Shown: one piece after another, positions 1-4,951 of the stretch
Numbering within the stretch: position 1 is the stretch's first letter
How the letters are laid out: each line of letters starts with the position of its first letter
Assembly: GCA_031279575.1 (NCBI GenBank)
Contig: JAITIG010000154.1
Location: 1-6,288, forward strand
Source of the DNA: Bifidobacteriaceae bacterium
GTDB taxonomy: Bacteria > Actinomycetota > Actinomycetes > Actinomycetales > WQXJ01
Reading direction: 5' to 3'
Length of the DNA: 6,288 nt
The notes under the pieces: generated by a model
The model's database searches: none
Told to the model about the DNA's origin: nothing
What the model saw: only the letters and a program-made list of their open reading frames with translations
Program-made: the position numbers and the translations under genes

Positions 1-143
1 CGGCCGGTTTGGGCTCGTTATAGGCAGTTTGACCACGCGGCGGGCGGAGGCGGCCCCCAGCCCCGCGGCATCACCCCAGGTCTGCGCGCCGGGGGACGCA
101 ACTCCAGCGGGCGGGGGGAAGCAGGTTGGTTGGAGCGGGGGGT
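1..143. other. Left-edge stretch after the SRAP gene, no supported gene
   Basis: I see no convincing gene, RNA or terminator hairpin. A plus-strand frame is open from base 1 to a TAG at 145-147 and could be the tail of a gene converging from the left, but its translation (starting RPVWARYRQF, then Gly-rich) matches nothing I know. A small A/T patch at 17-29 contains TATAAC on the minus strand (22-17), which could be the -10 of a gene beyond the left edge; no matching -35 is seen. Confidence 0.3.
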
Positions 144-935
144 TTAGGCGGGGGCTATTAGGTGGGGGCCGTTGTTTTTGACCGAGCCGACCGCGCGGCC
201 TACCCGCCTGGGCAGGAGTTCTGGATCGGGCAGCGAGGCGATCAGGCTTTGAACCGCTGCCGGGTCGCGCAGGTCCGGGTCGAGCCAGGCGGCCCAGGCT
301 TCGCGCGGCACAATCAGCGGCATGCGGTCATGCACCCACCCGGTCGCATCGGTCGCGGCCCGGGTGATGACCGTGGCGCTGAGCAGCGGCTCGGCCCCGG
401 CGGCCAGGGCGACGGCATCGGCGGCGATTGCGGGGCCGGCAGCGCGGGCGGCATCGGCGGAGTGGGGGCCGTCGGCAGGATACGCGGCATCGGGCGGCTG
501 GGCGGGGGCGGGGGGCCACCACCACTCGTAGAGGGCGGCCATGGCGAGGGGGCGGGCATCGGCGGGGTGGAGGAAGTAGGGGGTTTTGGGGCCGGCGGGG
601 TTGGCCCGCCACTCGAAGTAGCCGGCTGCGGGGATCAGCCCCCGGCGGGCGCGGGCGGCCGCCCGGAACGAGGGTTTGACGGTGACGGTCTCGCTGCGCG
701 CGTTGATCAGGCGGGGGCCGGCGGCCGGGTCCTTGGACCAGGACAGCACCAGCCCCCAGCGGGCGCCGCGCAACTCCCGGGCCAACCCGGCCTCGGCGGG
801 CACCTCGCGGACCAGCCCGATGCGCGCCGTCGGGGCCACGTTGTAGGACGGCCCGGGCGGCTCGATCACCCGCTGGACCTGGAATTCCTCAACTAGCCGC
901 TCGGTCTCGAAGTAGTCGGCGAAGCGTCCGCACAC
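144..935 (-). CDS. SRAP-family (YedK/HMCES-like) abasic-site crosslinking protein
   Basis: This 263-residue protein belongs to the SOS-response-associated peptidase (SRAP) family. Family members sense abasic sites in single-stranded DNA: the N-terminal cysteine, exposed once Met1 is removed, forms a thiazolidine crosslink with the open sugar and shields the lesion. The sequence begins MCGRF, giving Cys2. The other E. coli YedK active-site residues are matched by Asn78 (in INARSET), Glu108 (in GYFEW) and His202 (in HDRMP). YNVAPT (31-36), RWGL (59-62) and the C-terminal NNGPHLI also fit the family. The start is GTG at 935; it is fixed because Cys must be residue 2. GGAGG lies only one base from the GTG, too close for a normal ribosome site, while TAGCCT sits 6 bases upstream (see promoter entry). 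Oddity: Glu108 to His202 is 94 residues, against 55 in E. coli YedK (105 to 160), because of an Ala/Pro/Asp-rich insertion at about residues 141-181. No LexA-type box is seen upstream. Family identity is near certain; the effect of the insertion is unknown. Confidence 0.96.
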   Translation of the reverse strand: MCGRFADYFETERLVEEFQVQRVIEPPGPSYNVAPTARIGLVREVPAEAGLARELRGARWGLVLSWSKDPAAGPRLINARSETVTVKPSFRAAARARRGLIPAAGYFEWRANPAGPKTPYFLHPADARPLAMAALYEWWWPPAPAQPPDAAYPADGPHSADAARAAGPAIAADAVALAAGAEPLLSATVITRAATDATGWVHDRMPLIVPREAWAAWLDPDLRDPAAVQSLIASLPDPELLPRRVGRAVGSVKNNGPHLIAPA

Positions 936-941
936 GCCTCC

Positions 942-947
942 AGGCTA
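942..947 (-). promoter_or_regulatory. Possible -10 element (TAGCCT) of a leaderless SRAP mRNA
   Basis: TAGCCT on the minus strand matches the actinobacterial -10 pattern TANNNT and lies 6 bases before the GTG at 935. That spacing would place the transcription start at or beside the start codon, giving a leaderless mRNA, which is common in Actinomycetota. The GGAGG at 941-937 is too close to the GTG to be a standard ribosome site, which also favours leaderless initiation. I see no good -35 hexamer at 16-18 bp. This is inference from motif and spacing only. Confidence 0.4.
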
Positions 948-1086
948 GCCACTCGCGCCCAGCGCGGCCGGCCAAGCCCGTGGCGATCCCGTCCCAGCAA
1001 CCGCAAAGCCGCACGATGCCGCGCCCGGCCGCCGCTGCTCGCAGGCGCCGGGACGCTCGCGGCCGGCGGGAGTTGCCGGCACCGGG

Positions 1087-3705
1087 TCAACCGGGCGGAG
1101 CGGACGCCACCACCAATGGCACCGCGCCCAGGGTTTCGCCGCTGATTGCCCCGCCCACCATCAGCGCGCCCACCACTACGCAGGCCACCAGCAGCAGCAA
1201 CGTCACGATCAGCAAAGTCAGCAGGACCGGTCCCAGGCGGGCGGGGGCCGGGCGGCTGGCTTCGGCGGCGCTGGCGCCCGGGGCTTGGGTGGCGGCCCGG
1301 CCGGGCCGGGATGAGCCGCGCGGCGGGGACCCGGGGCGGGTGGCTGGCCGGGGCGGCCGGGAACTGACCCCGCGACGGGTGCCCGCATCAGGCCCGGCGA
1401 TTCCGGTGGATCCGGCAGTTCCAACCACTCCGGCGGCCTCGGCCGGGCGGCGGGGGGTGCGGGGGCTTTGCGGCGCATCCGCCGGCGCGGCGGCGGTCCG
1501 GCCGGCGGGCCGCGCTGCGGGGCTGTCCCCCGGGAGGATGGTGGGCGGCGCTGGCGAGGCCGAGGTGGGCCAGTAAACCGGTCGCGGCACCCGGGTGACG
1601 GGCCTGGCTCCCGGCCCGGGCGTGGTGCCAAAGCCTGGCCGGCGCGCTGCGGCGGGCTCATCCGGCGCAGCCGGCGCGTGCCACGAGGGCCGAGCGTCTG
1701 CCGCCGGCGCGGCGGGGGTTTGCGATGGCGGCCGCGTGCCGTCTGCCGGCGCGGCGGCGGGCTCATCCGGCGCGTGCCACGAGGGCCGCGTGTCCTCCGC
1801 CGGCGCGGCGGCGGCGGCTGGCTCGCTGGCCTTACCGGCCAGCCGCGCGGCGGGCCTTTGGGTCACGCGCACCCAGGGAAGGGGCCGGATGCGCGCAGGC
1901 GCCGCTGGGCCGCGCGCGACCCCCCCGGCGGCCGTGGCGGCGGGCGGTTCGCCGGCCGGGCTGTCGGCTGGCACAGTGTCCCCGGAAGCAGCCCCCTCGG
2001 GCGGCCTCACCTGGGGGATGGCCCGGGCTTGCGGGTGGGCCTCTTCATCGGGGAGGGTTCTGACCGGCAGAGGCGTTGCCGACGCGGCCGCTGGCGCGTC
2101 CAATGCGGCGCCGGCGCCAGCCCGGGCAGCCCGCCGCGAGCGGCGGAAGGGGAGACGGCCACCCAGGGACAACTCGATCCGCGGCGTGAATGGCTCAGCC
2201 CGGCCGGCCGCCTTAGCCGGCTTAGCCGGCTTAGCCGCCTTGGCAGGCGCGGCTGGCGAGCCCGCGGGCTCGGGTTCAGCCTCGCCAACCGGCTGGGCCT
2301 TGCCCCCAGGCGCGGCCGAGCCCGCTGCGGCGCCCGCCCCCGGCATCTCAGCCTGGCCAGCCGCCCCAACCTCCCTCCGGGAGGCGGCGGTTTCAACTTG
2401 CGAACCCGCCCGCGACAGCTCAGCCAAGGTCCGAGCCGCAGCCGCCGCGCCGGCCATACCTGAGGCAGACGCCGCCCCGGAACCGGACGGCGCATCGCCC
2501 AGCCGGCCCCCATCACCCGAAGCGCCAGAAGCACCCGAACCAGCCGAGGCGACCCCGGCTTGGCCCGGTCCCGCCGAGGCCGGCGTCTGCGCCCGGATGG
2601 CGGCGAACCGCTGGGCGCGGGACATGTAGCCGGGTGTCCGCCGCGACAGCGGCGCCACGGCATCCGTTGCGCCCGCGGGCGGCGCGGGCGGGGCTTGGCG
2701 CTCCACGGCTGGCCCGCCCATCGGCGGCGTGGGCGCGTCATGGTCCACCGGCTGGCCCCGCCCGGCGCCCCTTGGCGCGGCTGCGCCCTGTGGCCCGGCC
2801 GCTGGCGCGGCATCGTCCGCCCAGGTGGGCGCGGCGGGGACGGCTGGCTCGGCGGCGGGGACGGCTGGCTGGCTGGCCGCCCCGGCGGGGCGCGAGGCCC
2901 ACGGCTTCGCGGCCGGCCCGGGGCCGTCTGGCGCAACATCTTCTGGTTCGGCCCCGCCCGGCCCCGCGTTGCCGAACACCAACCGGCCAGCCGTGGCGGC
3001 GTCCAGGAAGGCGGCGCTGGCGGCCGGCCCGGTGGACGCGGCGGTCCGCGCGGCATCGGCGCCTCCGCGGCCGGCCGCTGCCGCGGATTCGGGGCTGGCG
3101 GCGGCTTCCGGGTCCAGGCGCCTGGGCGAGCTAGAGGGGTCGCGTTTCGGGTGGCCGCCATCCGCCAACCGCCGGGGCCGGGTTTGCTCGAAGCCCGCCG
3201 GGCCGGGCTGGGCCGCGGCCGCCCCGGCCGCGGGGGCCGCCTCAGGGGCCTGATCCGCCGCGCCGGCCCGGGCCGCGCCAGCCCCTGGAGCCGCCTCAGG
3301 CGCCGCCGGGGTCGCAGCGGCCGCCGGGTCAGGCGCCTGCCGCAGCACCGGGCCAGCCCCGGCCGCGCCAGGCGAGCCAGCCCCAACCGCGCCAGGCGAG
3401 CCAGCGTCTGCCGCGCCAGGCGAGCCGGCCGCGCCAGGCGAGCCAGCCGCCTCAGTTGGGCCGGCCTCGGGGCGCCCCAGCCTGATAGAACGCGCCGCCA
3501 GGCGGACTCTGGCCACCCGCGCCGCCTGCGATGTGCCTTGGTCGCGCAGCCACTCCAACAGCTCTTGGTTTACCTTCGGATGCCAGGCGACGCTGACTTG
3601 CAGGTCGGGATGGCTCTCAGCGATCTGCGCCAGGAGCGGGGCGTCCGATTGCTCGTCCAAAACGGACTGCTCGGCCTCGCCCAAGTCCAACTGCCGCAGA
3701 TCCAT
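1087..3705 (-). CDS. LRV-type N-terminus, Pro/Ala-rich, single-TM protein of unknown function
   Basis: This 872-residue protein has three parts. Residues 1-60 (APLLAQIAESHPDLQVSVA, then HPKVNQELLEWLRDQG) resemble the short variant leucine-rich-repeat (LRV) domain found at the N-terminus of many actinobacterial proteins, where a typical form is HPELR..VA.NP....LL.WL. Residues 75-820 are Pro/Ala/Gly-rich and probably disordered, with internal repeats: GSPGA units (87-118), a Lys-Pro-Ala patch (489-500) and two RPSWHAP motifs (640-646, 672-678). A few less repetitive islands stand out: 353-375 (RRTPGYMSRAQRFAAIRAQ), 506-527 (FTPRIELSLGGRLPFRRSRR) and 608-625. Residues 824-851 are strongly hydrophobic and form one likely transmembrane helix, followed by about 20 residues. 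Arginines before the helix and the absence of a signal peptide suggest a cytoplasmic N-terminus and a short outer C-terminus. ATG at 3705 is the only in-frame start near the domain; no Shine-Dalgarno site is seen. The gene stands alone, with gaps of 157 and 151 bp. The architecture is visible and the LRV assignment probable; the function is unknown. Confidence 0.85.
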   Translation of the reverse strand: MDLRQLDLGEAEQSVLDEQSDAPLLAQIAESHPDLQVSVAWHPKVNQELLEWLRDQGTSQAARVARVRLAARSIRLGRPEAGPTEAAGSPGAAGSPGAADAGSPGAVGAGSPGAAGAGPVLRQAPDPAAAATPAAPEAAPGAGAARAGAADQAPEAAPAAGAAAAQPGPAGFEQTRPRRLADGGHPKRDPSSSPRRLDPEAAASPESAAAAGRGGADAARTAASTGPAASAAFLDAATAGRLVFGNAGPGGAEPEDVAPDGPGPAAKPWASRPAGAASQPAVPAAEPAVPAAPTWADDAAPAAGPQGAAAPRGAGRGQPVDHDAPTPPMGGPAVERQAPPAPPAGATDAVAPLSRRTPGYMSRAQRFAAIRAQTPASAGPGQAGVASAGSGASGASGDGGRLGDAPSGSGAASASGMAGAAAAARTLAELSRAGSQVETAASRREVGAAGQAEMPGAGAAAGSAAPGGKAQPVGEAEPEPAGSPAAPAKAAKPAKPAKAAGRAEPFTPRIELSLGGRLPFRRSRRAARAGAGAALDAPAAASATPLPVRTLPDEEAHPQARAIPQVRPPEGAASGDTVPADSPAGEPPAATAAGGVARGPAAPARIRPLPWVRVTQRPAARLAGKASEPAAAAAPAEDTRPSWHAPDEPAAAPADGTRPPSQTPAAPAADARPSWHAPAAPDEPAAARRPGFGTTPGPGARPVTRVPRPVYWPTSASPAPPTILPGDSPAARPAGRTAAAPADAPQSPRTPRRPAEAAGVVGTAGSTGIAGPDAGTRRGVSSRPPRPATRPGSPPRGSSRPGRAATQAPGASAAEASRPAPARLGPVLLTLLIVTLLLLVACVVVGALMVGGAISGETLGAVPLVVASAPPG
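1153..1236 (-). other. C-terminal transmembrane helix of the LRV-type protein
   Basis: Residues 824-851 of the 872-residue protein are an unbroken run of Leu, Val, Ile, Ala and Gly with no charged residue, long enough for one membrane-spanning helix. Arg823 and other basic residues lie just before it, which by the positive-inside rule would place the long Pro/Ala region in the cytoplasm. This is the only such segment in the protein. Confidence 0.85.
1671..1788 (-). repeat. 22-bp direct repeat, two copies 96 bp apart, inside the LRV-type gene
   Basis: An identical 22-bp word occurs at 1671-1692 and 1767-1788. The 96-bp period is 32 codons, so both copies are in frame, and each encodes the RPSWHAP motif (residues 640-646 and 672-678). 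The surrounding Ala/Pro/Asp-rich sequence is similar but diverged, which suggests an older internal duplication of a roughly 32-residue module. Confidence 0.8.
2213..2239 (-). repeat. Three 9-bp units encoding a Lys-Pro-Ala patch
   Basis: TTAGCCGGC on the plus strand is repeated three times, the last copy differing by one base. Read on the minus strand it encodes part of KAAKPAKPAKAAG (about residues 489-501). This is the one concentrated lysine patch in a mainly Ala/Pro/Gly region and resembles histone-H1-like tails; any nucleic-acid or polyanion binding is only a guess. Confidence 0.75.
3363..3446 (-). repeat. Four 18-bp direct repeats encoding GSPGA units
   Basis: The plus-strand word CCGCGCCAGGCGAGCCAG occurs at 3363-3380, 3387-3404, 3411-3428 (one mismatch) and 3429-3446. 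The steps are 24, 24 and 18 bp, all multiples of three. It encodes the collagen-like run of GSPGAAG and GSPGAVG units at residues 87-118 of the LRV-type protein, directly after the folded N-terminal part. Near identity at DNA level suggests a recent or ongoing expansion. Confidence 0.85.
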
Positions 3706-3711
3706 CTGTCA

Positions 3712-3740
3712 ATCATGCCGTGAAATGGCCGTCATTTCGA
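3712..3740 (-). promoter_or_regulatory. Candidate promoter of the LRV-type gene
   Basis: In the only A/T-rich patch of the 157-bp gap, the minus strand reads TCGAAA (3740-3735), 17 bases, then CATGAT (3717-3712), 6 bases, then the ATG at 3705. TCGAAA matches four of six bases of TTGACA. CATGAT has the conserved A and final T of TANNNT but not the first T. The close spacing to the ATG and the lack of a Shine-Dalgarno site would fit a leaderless transcript. A possible alternative -10 lies further up, in the AATAAT around 3754-3759. Confidence 0.35.
3722..3738. promoter_or_regulatory. Perfect 6-bp dyad, possible operator before the LRV-type gene
   Basis: GAAATG-N5-CATTTC is a perfect inverted repeat centred in the spacer of the candidate promoter and overlapping its -35 hexamer. 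A/T-rich half-sites of this kind in very G+C-rich DNA are a typical form for a dimeric repressor site. I do not recognise the sequence as the site of any known regulator, and with only 6 bp per arm it could also be chance or an RNA hairpin. Confidence 0.35.
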
Positions 3741-3827
3741 CCTATGGGCCAGGATTATTCCCCCAGCCACGGGATTCGCCGCCGCGCCGCCTACCCCAAC
3801 CCGGCTCGCCGCCCAACGGCCCGGCGT

Positions 3828-3851
3828 GGCCTGGGCCCGCCCAGCCAGGCC
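3828..3851 (-). terminator. Inverted repeat after the serS-HAD pair, possible terminator
   Basis: GGCCTGG (3828-3834) and CCAGGCC (3845-3851) form a perfect 7-bp stem with a 10-base loop. An alternative fold is CTGGG-CCCG-CCCAG with a short outer extension. It begins 12 bases after the TGA of the HAD gene, where an intrinsic terminator would be expected. There is no T-rich tract on the minus strand after it, which is common in actinobacteria but leaves the call weak in such G+C-rich DNA. Confidence 0.3.
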
Positions 3852-3862
3852 GCCAGCGCCCC

Positions 3863-4951
3863 TCACGGCCGGGCCAGAACGCTGTCCAGGACGCGGGCCA
3901 AGCCGCGCCGGCCGATCCGCCCCGTCACCTCATCCGCCGCCGCCACCACGGCCGGCCGCGAACCGCCCATGGCCACGCCGCGCGCCGCCCAGCGCAGCAT
4001 CTCGATGTCGTTTCCGCCGTCGCCGATGGCGACCGTGCGCCCCGGATCCACCCCCAGCCATTGGCGCACCGCCTCCAAGGCCGAGGCTTTGGAAATCCCC
4101 GGCGGGTTCAAGTCGACCCAGCCGGTCCAACCCACGGCGTAGCTCACATCAGGCAGTTTGACCTGCTCAACGAGCTGTTCAAGGGTCGCCAGGTCAAGTT
4201 CGGTGTCCCGCAGGATCAGCCGCGTGACCGGCCGCGCCACCAGTTCTTGGTCCGAGACCAAGGTCACGATGCCGTCCAACTCGCCGGCCGGGAAGCGCCC
4301 CGTCACCAAGAAGCCGCGCCCCACATCTTCCACCGCGAGGCGCGCCTGGGGCAGGACCGAGCGGATCGCTTGGACCGCCGGGGCCGGGTCGAAGGTCACC
4401 GATTGGACCACCTCGCGGCCCTTCGGCAGGGCCGGGTCCAAGCGCAGCGTGACGGAACCGTTGGCGCACACCGCCCAGCCGCGTTCGAAGCCGATCCGCC
4501 GGGCCACGCCCATGGCCGAGTGCGCCGCCCTGCCGGTGGCCAGCACCAGCTCGGTGGTCGGGTCCGCGATCACCCGCGCCACCGCCCGCGCCGCCGAGCG
4601 GTGCAGCTTCCCGCCCCAGGTCAGCAGTGTGCCGTCGATGTCGACCGCCACCAGGGCGAGCGGCCGGGCCAGGCCCCCGGCCCGGTTGGCCCGCGGCCCG
4701 GCGCCCCCAGCCGGACTCGCGGTCAACCCGCCCGGCGCCGCCCCCTCCGACCGCAACGCGCCAGCCCCAGCCGGACTCGCGGTCAACCCGCCCGGCGCCG
4801 CCCCCTCCGGCCGCAACGCGGCGGCCCCAGCCGGGCTGCCGGCCCAGGCGCCCGCCCCCGCGCCCGCAGGCGGCGGCGGCGCCGCGCCAGCTGGGCCGGG
4901 ACGCCGCGGGCCCAGCACAGCGCCCTTCAGTTGCGGGCGCTGGGCCGCCAT
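3863..4951 (-). CDS. Cof-type HAD-IIB hydrolase with low-complexity N-terminal extension
   Basis: A 362-residue phosphatase of the haloacid dehalogenase superfamily, subfamily IIB (Cof-like). These cytoplasmic Mg-dependent enzymes usually hydrolyse sugar phosphates, nucleotides or cofactor phosphates; the substrate here cannot be read from sequence. Motif I is DIDGTL (Asp104 nucleophile, Asp106), motif II ATGR (Thr139), motif III Lys288 in SKASAL, and motif IV GDGGNDIEM (310-318, acidic Asp311 and Asp315). Residues of about 170-275 between motifs II and III form the C2-type cap. The catalytic set is complete. The core normally starts a few residues before motif I, but here about 95 Ala/Pro/Gly-rich residues precede it, including two 20-residue repeats (40-59 and 60-79). 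The ATG at 4951 was chosen because it overlaps the serS stop in TGATG, suggesting translational coupling; no clear ribosome site is seen. A GTG at 4651 (Val101) would give a core-only protein but also lacks a ribosome site. The open frame runs further up to 5221, but only as a shadow inside serS. Confidence 0.93.
   Translation of the reverse strand: MAAQRPQLKGAVLGPRRPGPAGAAPPPPAGAGAGAWAGSPAGAAALRPEGAAPGGLTASPAGAGALRSEGAAPGGLTASPAGGAGPRANRAGGLARPLALVAVDIDGTLLTWGGKLHRSAARAVARVIADPTTELVLATGRAAHSAMGVARRIGFERGWAVCANGSVTLRLDPALPKGREVVQSVTFDPAPAVQAIRSVLPQARLAVEDVGRGFLVTGRFPAGELDGIVTLVSDQELVARPVTRLILRDTELDLATLEQLVEQVKLPDVSYAVGWTGWVDLNPPGISKASALEAVRQWLGVDPGRTVAIGDGGNDIEMLRWAARGVAMGGSRPAVVAAADEVTGRIGRRGLARVLDSVLARP
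4705..4824 (-). repeat. 60-bp tandem repeat, two copies, in the HAD N-terminal extension
   Basis: Positions 4705-4764 and 4765-4824 match at 57 of 60 bases (differences at 4750/4810, 4761/4821 and 4763/4823), and a short partial third copy follows to about 4835. The period is 20 codons, so the frame is kept; the protein repeat is SPAGAxALRxEGAAPGGLTA at residues 40-59 and 60-79, with SPAG again at 79-82. The low divergence points to a recent duplication. Confidence 0.92.

Noticed and set aside
162..896. Plus-strand open frame of 244 codons opposite the SRAP gene
   Set aside because: It is a Gly/Arg-rich translation antisense to a gene with all SRAP active-site residues; long antisense frames are expected in G+C-rich coding DNA.
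1062..1080. GCCGGC-N7-GCCGGC hairpin just after the LRV-type stop as a terminator
   Set aside because: GCCGGC is a very frequent word in this window, the stem is only 6 bp and no T tract follows, so chance is the better explanation.
936..1086. LexA (SOS) box upstream of the SRAP gene
   Set aside because: I looked for the actinobacterial GAAC-N4-GTTC type palindrome and found none, so SOS control is not supported despite the family name.
2007..3386. 459-codon minus-strand frame in a second frame inside the LRV-type gene
   Set aside because: Its translation is almost only Arg and Pro with no folded segment, the usual out-of-frame product of Ala/Gly/Pro codons.
1468..3723. Several long plus-strand open frames (331, 344 and 387 codons) opposite the LRV-type gene
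   Set aside because: They are Arg/Gly/Ala-rich, overlap each other and show no domain, whereas the minus-strand frame has an LRV-like N-terminus and a clear membrane helix.
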